A stretch of 64,000 bases of DNA, taken from positions 31,955 to 95,954 of the forward strand of contig CAJXZM010000004.1 of assembly GCA_913063125.1 (NCBI GenBank), given 5' to 3'. Positions 36,949 through 45,931 of the stretch are shown here, in pieces. The notes under the pieces were generated by a model that was not told where the DNA came from, searched no databases, and saw only the letters and a program-made list of their open reading frames with translations. Position numbers and translations under genes: made by a program. Within the stretch, counting starts at the first letter, position 1; each line of letters opens with the position of its first letter. Origin of the DNA: an uncultured Gammaproteobacteria bacterium (lineage in GTDB: Bacteria > Pseudomonadota > Gammaproteobacteria > Pseudomonadales > Ketobacteraceae).

Positions 36949-37833
36949 ATGAAAATTGAAAATTCAGTGGCCGGTAATCCGGAGAATTCACCGTTAGGTC
37001 AGGTGAGTGAATATCCTGAAAAATACGATGCTACACTTTTGTATCCTATACCTAGAGCGCAGGGCCGAGAAAGCGTATTGGTTGATGCGGCATTGCCTTT
37101 TGGTGGTGTGGATATATGGAATGCCTATGAGGTCTCGTGGCTGAATGCTAAGGGTAAACCAAGTGTGGCTGTGGCTGTGCTAACAATACCTGTTGCGTCT
37201 CCCAATATAGTAGAATCCAAATCACTAAAGCTGTATTTGGGTTCGTTGAATCAGTCTGTCTTTGCAAATATTGATGATGTGGTTGGCGTTATTCAGCGAG
37301 ATGTAAGTGATATTGTCGGAGTAAATATACTTGTCTCACTAACACAAATTGGCAGTGGGCAGGTGAATTCTGCGGGTGGCGTGGAGGTAGGAAGTGTTCA
37401 GGGTGAAGAGATTGAGCTGGCTTCTGCTGTTTGTGTTGATGGTGAAGATATAGCTGCAAATGAATACTCTATCAATGCTGCTATTTTGGCGCTTGATGGG
37501 GAGGCTGAAATGGTAGACGAGTGTTTGTCTAGTCACTTACTTCGTTCTAATTGCCCTGTGACGGGGCAGCCTGATTGGGCAACAATATTTATTCATTATC
37601 ATGGTCCGAAAATTTGCCGCCGATCATTGCTTAAATATATTATCTCTTACCGTAACCATAACGATTTTCACGAGCAATGTGTGGAACGGGTGTTTGCGGA
37701 TATCATGAAGGAGTGTCGGCCGGATAGGTTATCTGTATACGGTAGATATACTAGAAGAGGTGGTATTGATATTAATCCGTTTCGCTCGAACTTTGAGGTG
37801 TGTGCTGATAACGCTAAACTGATGCGTCAGTAG
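36949..37833 (+). CDS. queF: NADPH-dependent 7-cyano-7-deazaguanine reductase (two-module QueF)
   Basis: 294 residues, the length of the two-module E. coli type. The QueF motif ESKSLKLYLGSLNQ is near 91 and the nucleophile loop SNCPVTGQPDWA (catalytic Cys and Asp) is near 198-209. It reduces preQ0 to preQ1 in queuosine biosynthesis. Three bases separate it from the ABC permease gene. An exporter-queF operon is also seen in other gammaproteobacteria, but a functional link is not established. Confidence 0.94.
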   Translation: MKIENSVAGNPENSPLGQVSEYPEKYDATLLYPIPRAQGRESVLVDAALPFGGVDIWNAYEVSWLNAKGKPSVAVAVLTIPVASPNIVESKSLKLYLGSLNQSVFANIDDVVGVIQRDVSDIVGVNILVSLTQIGSGQVNSAGGVEVGSVQGEEIELASAVCVDGEDIAANEYSINAAILALDGEAEMVDECLSSHLLRSNCPVTGQPDWATIFIHYHGPKICRRSLLKYIISYRNHNDFHEQCVERVFADIMKECRPDRLSVYGRYTRRGGIDINPFRSNFEVCADNAKLMRQ

Positions 37834-37852
37834 ATAAGGTGTGCGTAGCAGG

Positions 37853-39253
37853 CTAGACGATAAGTTTTTCTCTTACTCGCTTGCTTGCTGCGTCAAGAGT
37901 GTCGATGACCCTGTCTTTGTCATAATTGCGGATTTTATCGATGTCGATATACATGGAAAACCCATCAAGTTCACATTCTACGAAGCTTTGAGCTGCTCCA
38001 AGCTCCTTCCTGTGGTCAACAACGTCATAGATGGGAACCGATTTCGTGAAGCCTTTGACATTTATCTGTCCGCGGTCACGGCACATAATGGTATCTCTTA
38101 TTAAGCTGTAAGTGCTTTCTGAAATCAATATCTCGTTTGGTTGAGCAACACTTTCTAATCTACTTGCAAGGTTTACTTCTTTGCCGATGATGGTGTAATC
38201 CATGCGAGATTCTGCCCCGAAGTTACCTACGGTGCAGTATCCAGTGTTGACGCCCATGCGAATCTGGAGAGGTTTGTTGGTGCCATAGCTTCCCCATTTT
38301 TGTCGCATGACTTTCATTTTCTTTCGCATTTCTATCGCCATGGCAACACATGCTACGGCATCTTGTTTTTGGCCGCGGGACGTTGGGTCACCAAAAAATA
38401 TCAGTATTGCATCCCCAACAAATTTATCGATAGTACCGCCGTACTTCATGGCTATTCGGGACATCTCGGTAAAGTAACTGTTCAGCAGTTCTGTAAGCGC
38501 TTCAGGCTGAAGTTCTTCAGATATTTCTGAAAAACCTTTGATGTCAGAGAAAAATATAGTGAGTTTTTTTCGTTGTGTTTCTAATTTGACTTCTGTTTGC
38601 CCAGAAAAAATCGAGCCCCACACCTGAGGAGGAAGATACTTTGCAAGCTTGCGAGAAAGGGATGCGGAGTCTTTCTGTCGTGAGCGTAGTTCATGTTGCG
38701 CTTCAAGTAGAGATCTAGCCCTCTTGTAGGAGTAATAAGACAGTACGGTAAGAAATAGAGCCGATACAACAGAAATAAGAATAATAAAAAAAGCAGGGGG
38801 GATACTGGTGTTAAGTTCCGGAATCCCAAAGATGATCATTGCTATTGCTGCACCAATAAAGAGGGAGCCTACGCAGATCAGCCAACCGCGAAATCCGCCT
38901 AAAGACATGGTGCTCGCGCTTAGAACGAGAAAGAGTAATACCGAAGGAATGGGGTTGAGACCCATTAAGATAAACGCTCCGCCACATATACCTGAGTCAA
39001 TAACAACTAAGGTGGCATTAGTAATAATGCCGTGCTTATCTCTCAGTGGTTTGCTTAGAAGGTGCGTTAACAGCGGGTATAGGATGGCAAAAGGGACAAT
39101 CCACCAGAGTGAGGCATCAAAAAACTGAGTGAGCAACCCAACGCCGAATATGAGCGCACCGATAAAATAGGCTAAAAAACGCACTAGATGGGGAGATAGG
39201 TCGTCATTCTCTTCGTCTAATGGTGCAAACTCATAGGATAGTTTCTGACCCAT
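37853..39253 (-). CDS. Class III adenylate/guanylate cyclase, membrane-bound
   Basis: 466 residues. Five or six N-terminal helices (~28-180, e.g. FLAYFIGALIFGVGLL, LLFLVLSASTMSLGG), a coiled-coil linker, and a class III cyclase domain (~225-440). Metal-binding Asp residues are in FFSDIKGFSEISE and FVGDAILIFFGDP; the transition-state region is MGVNTGYCTVGNFGAESRMDY, read as GVNTGYCTVGNFGAE, and MDYTIIGKEVNLASRLE holds the base-selecting Asp typical of adenylate cyclases. It would make cAMP. Its 3' end converges with queF. Confidence 0.88.
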   Translation of the reverse strand: MGQKLSYEFAPLDEENDDLSPHLVRFLAYFIGALIFGVGLLTQFFDASLWWIVPFAILYPLLTHLLSKPLRDKHGIITNATLVVIDSGICGGAFILMGLNPIPSVLLFLVLSASTMSLGGFRGWLICVGSLFIGAAIAMIIFGIPELNTSIPPAFFIILISVVSALFLTVLSYYSYKRARSLLEAQHELRSRQKDSASLSRKLAKYLPPQVWGSIFSGQTEVKLETQRKKLTIFFSDIKGFSEISEELQPEALTELLNSYFTEMSRIAMKYGGTIDKFVGDAILIFFGDPTSRGQKQDAVACVAMAIEMRKKMKVMRQKWGSYGTNKPLQIRMGVNTGYCTVGNFGAESRMDYTIIGKEVNLASRLESVAQPNEILISESTYSLIRDTIMCRDRGQINVKGFTKSVPIYDVVDHRKELGAAQSFVECELDGFSMYIDIDKIRNYDKDRVIDTLDAASKRVREKLIV

Positions 39254-39506
39254 ACGTAATAAATCACTTTTAAGAATTGCAATGTGGAGAGTGGTGGTTA
39301 TAAAAAGGCAAGGTATCAGCTTAGTGTAGTTGTACTTTGCTTGCTTTTCTATTGATAGGTTAGCGTTGTGTTGAGGTAGGCGGTTTTCTTATTATGTCAT
39401 CGAGTGTACTTGCTCGTAATGTTTCATACAACTATTAATCGGAGGGGGAGAGATGCACTGGTTTTGAGCGTGTTTTTGACGTCAGTGTGGAACCTAAATA
39501 GTTGTC

Positions 39507-40229
39507 TTAGCTAACAATTTTCAGGTGTGGCCCTGAGACTACTTGGTCGTATTGCTCGTTGCTGTATGGGCCTGTATCGGGGTAGAGAATTTCTATGTAT
39601 TCTCGTGAAGGAATGGTTTCTGGGAAGAATGTTAAGCACTGTTGGATGGCGTCTTCTTGCGTTATTTTGTGGGCTGGTGAAACTAATAAAGGGTCTAATC
39701 CATCAAGAACACGGAGTAGTACCCCTGAATTTGGGCTGTCATCAGTCAGTGGCATCCAGTCTCCACGGGTATTGCCAAGCATGCTGTAGTTAAAGCGGGC
39801 TTTTGGGGGTCTAATGCCTATTGTCGGTAGGTTAGATAAAATCCCCACATGAGAGGCGACTCCAAAACTGTCTATTCCAGTAAGCCCGCGTCCATCGCAT
39901 ATCAAGAGGTCGGGAGAGTGGGATAGCTTTTCTAGTGCTGCAATTGCTGAAGGAGCTTTTTGGAATGATATCAATCCTGGCACTCGAGGGAAGTTGCTTT
40001 GCTTTATGCCTACTTTTCGCTCCAAAAAGCCTAAGGATGGAAAGCTTTTAACAGTAACCGTTGACTGTATTGACCCTTTGTCATCCAATGAATTGCTAAA
40101 TTCAATGCGCGCAACTAGTGATGGCGATTGGCACCGTTCAGCGGTTGATACCCATGCGCACAGATTCTTTTGTATTGATCGAGCCTCTTCTGTTGATAAT
40201 GTCCACTTGTGAAGTTGGTGTGTTTTCAT
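39507..40229 (-). CDS. Endonuclease V homologue with altered catalytic residues
   Basis: 240 residues from the ATG at 40229 (an upstream in-frame extension is possible). The Nfi fold is clear: PRVPGLISFQKAP, PDLLICDGRGL, FGVASHVGILSNLPTIG, and a late His in VSPAHKI. Compared with E. coli Nfi, the first catalytic Asp (GADVGFE) is Glu or shifted (ARIEFSN), Tyr-Ile-Pro-Gly becomes RVPG, the Arg-Glu of SFREYP becomes Gln-Lys, and the GVAKK loop becomes GIRPPK; only the DG Asp is kept. It probably no longer cuts deaminated DNA by the usual two-metal mechanism. The start region has no clear ribosome-binding site. Confidence 0.75.
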   Translation of the reverse strand: MKTHQLHKWTLSTEEARSIQKNLCAWVSTAERCQSPSLVARIEFSNSLDDKGSIQSTVTVKSFPSLGFLERKVGIKQSNFPRVPGLISFQKAPSAIAALEKLSHSPDLLICDGRGLTGIDSFGVASHVGILSNLPTIGIRPPKARFNYSMLGNTRGDWMPLTDDSPNSGVLLRVLDGLDPLLVSPAHKITQEDAIQQCLTFFPETIPSREYIEILYPDTGPYSNEQYDQVVSGPHLKIVS

Positions 40230-40533
40230 ATGTGTTGTTATCTTACCAATATTTAGGCTGTTGGGTTGTAATGCCAGGTTAAAAAACAATCAATAGAGGC
40301 CTAGCATCGCACAAAAAAAATAAAATAAATGATAACCGATGCATAAAATTACAAGAATACGACATTGTTTACATCGAAACCTGTGGGGATTGACTGCTTT
40401 TGACTGCGTTATTAGGCGGCGAAATGGTAACCTAAATTTATTAGGAGGTAAAGCTGTAAAAAGTTCTGGTTGTCTTTAACTAAACAAACTACCCTCCACA
40501 AAAGCACTGTAACGATTAAATGTTGAGAAAATA

Positions 40534-41094
40534 ATGACGAATATTATTGATGCATTACAAGCCCGCGTATCCAGCCCCAAGCTTTGTGAACCGGGACCAA
40601 CCAGGCCTCAAGTGGAATTGATGTTACGTTGCGCTGTAAGAGCTCCTGATCATGGGCGTTTAAAACCCTGGCGGTTTGTGGTTGTTGAAGGCGGGGGTAG
40701 GGATGCTTTGGGAGAGTTATTTGAAAAAGCATTACTAGCAAAGGACTCTGGCGCTAGCGAGCAAAAGCGAGATAAGGCAAGATCGATGTCGCTGCGGGCT
40801 CCTATGCTGGTAGTAGCCATTGCAAACGTTACTACTAGCCACAAGGTGCCGGTTATGGAGCAAGTTATTGCAACGGGTGTGGCGGTTCAAAATATGCAAT
40901 TAGCAGCTCTTGAATTAGGGTATGGCGCTATTTGGCGAACGGGGGATATGGCAAGCAGTAGCGTCGTAAGAAATTATTTTACACTAGAACCTGAAGATCA
41001 GATTGTTGGTTTTTTGTATGTTGGGACACCTGTTGGTGAAGCTCGGCCTCCAGTTGTTCAGGACCTTGGGGCTTGTGTGGAGTATTGGAGTTAA
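40534..41094 (+). CDS. Nitroreductase-family flavoprotein (YdjA-like)
   Basis: 186 residues. FMN-binding features of the small nitroreductase fold: VSSPKLCEPGPTR (the RxSxxxL..P.P type start), RAPDHGRLKPWRFVVVEG, VAVQNMQLAALELGYGAIWRTG near 115 (read as VAVQNMQLAALELGYGA) and GFLYVGTP. These match YdjA, a minimal NAD(P)H:FMN nitroreductase. The physiological substrate is not known. Monocistronic. Confidence 0.88.
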   Translation: MTNIIDALQARVSSPKLCEPGPTRPQVELMLRCAVRAPDHGRLKPWRFVVVEGGGRDALGELFEKALLAKDSGASEQKRDKARSMSLRAPMLVVAIANVTTSHKVPVMEQVIATGVAVQNMQLAALELGYGAIWRTGDMASSSVVRNYFTLEPEDQIVGFLYVGTPVGEARPPVVQDLGACVEYWS

Positions 41095-41116
41095 ATGTTG
41101 CTAATCTAAAGGTAGG

Positions 41117-41209
41117 TTAAGCTAGGGGCAGTAAGCCGATGGCTGTCACCGATAAAGTGATGGCTATTGTGAATATAATAAATAAATCGATTATTTGTTG
41201 GGCGTTCAT
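41117..41209 (-). CDS. 30-residue membrane peptide (paralogue 1)
   Basis: An ATG at 41209 is preceded by AAGGA ~10 bases upstream and encodes 30 residues, one hydrophobic helix after a polar start (QQIIDLFIIFTIAI), no basic tail. The same length and 16 of 30 residues are shared with the peptide encoded at 63289-63381 (pattern QQ.ID.FI.FTI...T..VTA.GL). Conservation of length, start, stop and ribosome-binding site supports a real gene despite its size. I recognise no family. A type I toxin-like or accessory membrane peptide are options. Confidence 0.65.
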   Translation of the reverse strand: MNAQQIIDLFIIFTIAITLSVTAIGLLPLA

Positions 41210-41374
41210 CGTGTTAAATTCCTTTTCACGTTGTCCATCGTTCTTTAACGGTGTTTTTCTCTAGCTTCTCTGCACTACATCACAAAATCTATGCGATGTC
41301 TTTGAATTTCTTGCACTTTCTATTTTAAAAATAAAGCAGTATATCAGTTGTTCGAGTGGGATTTAGGTTGGCGG

Positions 41375-42289
41375 CTAGTATTTGTCAAATCCAAGCAGTC
41401 GATCTTGCTCTTTAGTAAACCTATCTTTCAAGAATAATGTAAAGGCTTGAACTTTGCTTGTTCGGTGCATGTCTCGATGGGTGAGCAACCACAGATCAAA
41501 ACTCCAATTTCTTGGTGGCGGCAATAATGGGCGCAACGTCTTTTCTAAGCGTGCTTGCCAGCATGCTATAGGGGCGGCGCCTAACCCTGCTTTTGCGGCA
41601 TGTGAAAAATTAATGAAATCATTCGAGCGGTAATAAATTTGCTCCGATGGCACATTTTTATTCATCCATTGCATGAACTCAGTACGATCAAAGGGTTCTA
41701 TAGTACTGATAAAACGGTGTCCCGTAACATCATTGAGATCCTGAATTAGGCCGTGTTCCATCACATAATCGACACTTCCGTAAAGCGTCGTGGCAACTGA
41801 GGCGAGTTTTTGTACCACGTAATCGGGGTCATTAGGTTTTTTGCCAGGGCGAATACTGATGTGAGCTTCGCCGTGCTCCAATTTCAGGATGCGACTGTCA
41901 GCGGTATATTCCAGCTTGATTTCAGGGTATAGCACCTGAAAGTCTGCCAATATAGGTATCAAAAAGGGGGCCATATTACTAACGGACGTAATGGCCAGGG
42001 TGCCGGTTAGTTGTGTATCAGTGCCTTCTAGTCGACCTAGCAATCGGTCAAAACTGCTCTGCGTGTTTTCAGCAACTTGCATGAGCATATGGCCTGCTTC
42101 GGTAGGTTCGTACCCGCGAGCATGGCGATGAAATAGCCGAGAGCCTAGTTTCTTTTCAAGCGCATTAATGCGCCGTAGAACGGTACTGTGGTGCACGTCG
42201 AGTGCTTCCGCTGCGGCCGTTAAGGTTCCTAGTTTGGCCACTTGGTAGGCCACGTGTATATCGTTCCAATCAGTCTTCTGTGCACTCAT
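41375..42289 (-). CDS. LysR-family transcriptional regulator
   Basis: 304 residues from the ATG at 42289 (MSAQKTDWNDIHVAYQ). The N-terminal HTH is VAKLGTLTAAAEALDVHHSTVLRRI (quoted as TLTAAAEALDVHHSTVLRRI), followed by the usual LysR substrate-binding domain (LAITSVSNMAPFLIPIL). It is divergent from the FMN reductase at 42394, 104 bases away, and likely controls it together with the cytochrome b gene. A palindrome covers its own start codon. Confidence 0.88.
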   Translation of the reverse strand: MSAQKTDWNDIHVAYQVAKLGTLTAAAEALDVHHSTVLRRINALEKKLGSRLFHRHARGYEPTEAGHMLMQVAENTQSSFDRLLGRLEGTDTQLTGTLAITSVSNMAPFLIPILADFQVLYPEIKLEYTADSRILKLEHGEAHISIRPGKKPNDPDYVVQKLASVATTLYGSVDYVMEHGLIQDLNDVTGHRFISTIEPFDRTEFMQWMNKNVPSEQIYYRSNDFINFSHAAKAGLGAAPIACWQARLEKTLRPLLPPPRNWSFDLWLLTHRDMHRTSKVQAFTLFLKDRFTKEQDRLLGFDKY

Positions 42290-42299
42290 GCACATGAGT
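42284..42299. promoter_or_regulatory. 16-bp palindrome over the LysR start codon
   Basis: ACTCATG-ca-CATGAGT, a perfect inverted repeat with two central bases; the LysR start codon lies in the left arm. It could be an autoregulatory operator or an RNA stem that hides the start codon. Confidence 0.45.
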
Positions 42300-42393
42300 T
42301 TTGCACACATACTGTTTTTCTTCAAATATGCATGTGTAAAACTAGCTTCAACGTTACGAAAAACATTACAGGCAACAAGATAAGGGGTAAAGC

Positions 42394-42966
42394 ATGACAC
42401 AGATAATCGCACTCGCAGGTAGCTTACGCAGTCAGTCCTATAATAAGACTTTGGTAAAAATAGCTGCCAAAGGGGCGGAGGAGCAAGGAGCTAATGTTGT
42501 TTATGTCGATTTGGCTGATTATCCGATCCCTTTGTTTTCAGAAGATTTGGAAGCGGAAGGTACGCCAGCTGCAGTAAACGATCTGAAAAGCCTATTCGCA
42601 CAAAGTCAGGGGATGTTGATAGCAAGCCCAGAGTACAACGGGTCAATATCCGGTGTGTTAAAAAACGTGCTGGATTGGTTGTCACGACCGTCTCAGGGTG
42701 TTGGTATTGGCTCGGCTTTTGATGGGAAGGTTGCCGGTATCATGGCTGCATCTCCCGGCGGTTTGGGTGGGCTTCGAGGTTTGGGCCACGTAAGGGATAT
42801 ATTGAATAATCTAGGAACCATCGTTAGCCCAAAGCAGGTTACTGTACCGGCGGCTTATGGTGCTTTTGATGATGACGGCGGCCTTGTTGACGCGGAGCTT
42901 GAACAGAGGGTTAAAGCGCTGGGTGCACAGGTTGCCAGCATGGCTTCACGCTTGAACAATAAATGA
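42394..42966 (+). CDS. NADPH-dependent FMN reductase / quinone reductase
   Basis: 190 residues, flavodoxin-like fold. ALAGSLRSQSYNKTL (FMN phosphate loop), SPEYNGSISGVLKNVLDWLSRP (second FMN loop, read as SPEYNGSISGVLKNVLDW) and MAASPGGLGGLRG. These are typical of the ChrR/AzoR-like NADPH:FMN and quinone reductase family. It reduces quinones or other electrophiles at the expense of NAD(P)H. Its TGA overlaps the ribosome-binding region of the next gene, so the pair is an operon opposite the LysR gene. Confidence 0.88.
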   Translation: MTQIIALAGSLRSQSYNKTLVKIAAKGAEEQGANVVYVDLADYPIPLFSEDLEAEGTPAAVNDLKSLFAQSQGMLIASPEYNGSISGVLKNVLDWLSRPSQGVGIGSAFDGKVAGIMAASPGGLGGLRGLGHVRDILNNLGTIVSPKQVTVPAAYGAFDDDGGLVDAELEQRVKALGAQVASMASRLNNK

Positions 42967-42977
42967 AGGAGGGAATT

Positions 42978-43508
42978 ATGAAATATTCATTAAGTTTACG
43001 TGTGGTGCATTGGGTGATGGCGGCTCTTATTTTGGGCCTAATCACGGTCGGGTTTTATATGTCAAATATTGAAGCGGATGCTCCTGATAAGTATGAATTG
43101 TATCCCATCCATAAATCACTGGGTTTTATTGTGTTGATGCTGTTTTTTATTCGTGTTGTTACACGTTTGAAGAGTCATATTCCTGCACCGCCTGAGGGGT
43201 TGTTGAATTGGGAGGTGCGCTTAAGTCACTTTGTTCATGGATTATTGTATGTGAGTATGATTAGCATGGCGTTTAGCGGTTATATGATGAACTCAACTTA
43301 CGCCTACGTAGAGGGTTTGGATATGTTTGGTTTGTTTACTGTGCCAGACATAACGGAAAAGAGTGAATACTGGAATAGCATTTTTCACACAGTGCATGAA
43401 TATACTGCGTATATTTTGGTGGGTTCATTGGTGTTGCATTTAGCGGGTGTGGTGAAGCATAAATTTATGGACGCTTCGGAGAACGACGTGTTGGGGCGAA
43501 TGGTTTAG
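42978..43508 (+). CDS. Cytochrome b561-family protein
   Basis: 176 residues from the ATG at 42978, chosen because GGAGGG stands five bases before it. Four membrane helices with paired His: RVVHWVMAALIL, YPIHKSLGFIVLML, LSHFVHGLLYVSM and HTVHEYTAYILVGSLVLHLAG, suitable for two b-type hemes. The family passes electrons from quinol or superoxide across the membrane. Coupled to the FMN reductase gene 11 bases upstream. Confidence 0.88.
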   Translation: MKYSLSLRVVHWVMAALILGLITVGFYMSNIEADAPDKYELYPIHKSLGFIVLMLFFIRVVTRLKSHIPAPPEGLLNWEVRLSHFVHGLLYVSMISMAFSGYMMNSTYAYVEGLDMFGLFTVPDITEKSEYWNSIFHTVHEYTAYILVGSLVLHLAGVVKHKFMDASENDVLGRMV

Positions 43509-43531
43509 TAGATGGATGGTTTGGTATAAAT

Positions 43532-43576
43532 AATGCGGGGCAGGCCCTCACGAATAAAAGGACCTGCCTTAGCATT
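43532..43576 (+). terminator. Hairpin after the cytochrome b561 gene
   Basis: Nested stems AATGC/GCATT and GGCAGG/CCTGCC enclose a ~20-base loop, 24 bases after the stop codon. No U tract follows. Confidence 0.4.
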
Positions 43577-43662
43577 GATCGAATTAGTTGTGACGAAACT
43601 TTACTTTAATAGTGTGGTATTGGGTACTATCACCATTTAGTTTCTATGTTCGGAAGTAGGTG

Positions 43663-45870
43663 ATGGAGATCATACGTTCAAATACCTTGTCAACTCAACC
43701 TAACCTACTTTGGTTGGCAAATATTGCTCCCTTAAAAGTGTTGATGGGAACCGGCGCTGCGGCATTGTTTTTGGCTTTTCTAAGCCTTCAATATATCTTA
43801 AGTCTTCCATTCTATGACTTGAACCTGAGGACTAAGGGTGACTTGGTTATTGTGGGCTCAAGTTTCCCTGATCCCTTGCGCTCAAACATTGTACGAGCTG
43901 TTAAGTCTGGCGATGAAAATATAAATGTTTCGGTAAAAACCTTTGCATCTGATCCTGACTATTTTACATCCTTTGCGCAATTAGACGACTTTTTGGGACA
44001 GCAATCTGTTCTCTATTCACTCGCGGCTAGCGGCAAAATAACGCTCGTTTTTGACGATGGCTCTGAACGGGAGTTTCACCAAAAACCTCGAAATCTAACG
44101 TCAATACCTTTTGAATACTGGCTGATCAACTTCTTCGGAGATATTGCTCTTTTTGTCGGAGTTGGTTTTTGGTCCTACCGGAGAGGGCATCCTATAACGC
44201 GGCTGCTAGCGTTAGCGGGAACGGGTTTCGTATTAATGCAGTCCTGTATGGCAATTTATGCATCAAGAGAATTGGCCTTGCCAGGAGAGTGGTTTCGGAT
44301 ACTCATTCATTTGAATCACCTCGGGGGATTTGTTTTTGTTTGGAGCTTGGCACTTTTATTTTGTTTTTATCCTCGGCCTTTGCGGAGTTCTGTGACGCTA
44401 TTTAGTGTGAGTGCATTTACTCTTATGGTGTGGGTTAATGAATGGCTGGAATGGGTTGAATGGCCACTCAATATATTTTATTTTCCTTCCCTTTTTGTTG
44501 TAAGTATTGGTTTTTTTCTTGGTTATAAACAGTGGCTTCAGTGTAAGGATACACCAAAAGATAGAGTGCTGTTTTTCTGGAATGTTGCCTCCATCATTAT
44601 TTGCATGGTATTGGTTTTTGCTGTGTATCTCTTGCCTATAATCTTTCTAGGATTGCCATGGGTGTCTACGTTGGTTGCCACTGGTTTGGCGTTGAGTGTT
44701 TTTCTTGGTTTCGTTTTGGGAGCAAATCACAGTCAATTATTTGGCATTGAAAGTTGGTGGTTTCGGATTTGGCAGAGTTTTTCAGTATTTGCTTTACTCA
44801 TTGTTTTTGAGATGGTTGCGGTATATTTATTCGGTTTATACGTTCCACCTGGGTTTGAATTGCTGCTTTTGGTGATTTGGTGGTTCTATTTCCCTGTGCG
44901 ACAAAAGTTCTGGAATAAAGCAGCCGGCGTATCAGGCAGCCATATTATGAAAAACAAACCAGCGTTGTCATCGCTTCAACAAAACAATGATGTTATTAAT
45001 GTGGTCAGTGGTGATAAGCAACTCACTGTGAGTGAGCGTTGGTGTGCATTACTTACTGACCTCTATGCGCCATTAAATATTAAGGACCGGGATGAAAGCC
45101 TTCGTTCCGCCAAGGTTATTAATAATGGGTTGCAGCTAAATGCTCCGTTGCCGAACAATCAAGGCTACATCGAATTAACGGGAAAAAATCGTGGTCACAA
45201 ATTATTCGATTTAGATGATGTTAAAACAGTGAATACGCTTATCGACAATATCGCGGAAAACGAAAATCTTCGGGTTAGCCAACAAAAAACAGTTGAGGTG
45301 GAGCGTGATCGAATCATGAGAGATCTGCATGATGATGTGGCATCAAATTTATTAACATTAACGCATCAAGCTGAATCATCTCGCTCTCAGCAACTTGCAA
45401 GTGATACATTAAAAAATCTTAGGGAAATTATTTATAGCCTTGATGCAAACTCTCAAAAGCAACTGATTGATTTACTTTCAAGCTGGCGAGATGAAATGGA
45501 GGAGAGGCTTTTGTCTGCACATATTGAATTACGTTGGCATCAGGAAGAAGAGGTGGCTACTGTCTCGATGTCACCAAGGCGATTACTTAACCTTGGGCGC
45601 GCTCTTCGAGAGATTGCTTCTAATGCAATAAAACACGCGAAACCTCAAAATCTGGATATTCAGTGGTATTTGCGTGATGAAACATTGGTGTTAAGTGTAA
45701 CTGATGATGGCCAACACCTTCCCATTGAGCAGTGGCAGGAGGGCAAAGGGCTCTGTAATATCAAACGACGAGCATCTGAACTTGAAGGCGATGTTCAATG
45801 GCGGCTTGTCAATGATGAAAGTAGAGAGCTCTGCCGAGTGGAGGTGCTTGTTCCTATTGCTCAAGAATAA
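43663..45870 (+). CDS. NarX/DesK-type sensor histidine kinase with membrane sensor
   Basis: About 735 residues (the ATG at 43663; a GTG one codon upstream is also possible). An N-terminal helix, a ~110-residue extracytoplasmic part (VIVGSSFPDPLRSNIVRAVK), then six or seven helices (~150-415), a cytoplasmic linker, and a HisKA_3 dimerisation helix with ERDRIMRDLHDDVASNLL (phospho-His in DLHDD near residue 560) and HATPase with EIASNAIKHA and DDGQ. No cytoplasmic PAS is seen. The cognate regulator follows after 61 bases. The signal is unknown. Confidence 0.88.
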   Translation: MEIIRSNTLSTQPNLLWLANIAPLKVLMGTGAAALFLAFLSLQYILSLPFYDLNLRTKGDLVIVGSSFPDPLRSNIVRAVKSGDENINVSVKTFASDPDYFTSFAQLDDFLGQQSVLYSLAASGKITLVFDDGSEREFHQKPRNLTSIPFEYWLINFFGDIALFVGVGFWSYRRGHPITRLLALAGTGFVLMQSCMAIYASRELALPGEWFRILIHLNHLGGFVFVWSLALLFCFYPRPLRSSVTLFSVSAFTLMVWVNEWLEWVEWPLNIFYFPSLFVVSIGFFLGYKQWLQCKDTPKDRVLFFWNVASIIICMVLVFAVYLLPIIFLGLPWVSTLVATGLALSVFLGFVLGANHSQLFGIESWWFRIWQSFSVFALLIVFEMVAVYLFGLYVPPGFELLLLVIWWFYFPVRQKFWNKAAGVSGSHIMKNKPALSSLQQNNDVINVVSGDKQLTVSERWCALLTDLYAPLNIKDRDESLRSAKVINNGLQLNAPLPNNQGYIELTGKNRGHKLFDLDDVKTVNTLIDNIAENENLRVSQQKTVEVERDRIMRDLHDDVASNLLTLTHQAESSRSQQLASDTLKNLREIIYSLDANSQKQLIDLLSSWRDEMEERLLSAHIELRWHQEEEVATVSMSPRRLLNLGRALREIASNAIKHAKPQNLDIQWYLRDETLVLSVTDDGQHLPIEQWQEGKGLCNIKRRASELEGDVQWRLVNDESRELCRVEVLVPIAQE

Positions 45871-45931
45871 TGAGCGACCGAATAATCAGTTTTTTAGCAG
45901 AAAAATAACGTAAGTGTAAGGGGGTATTGAT

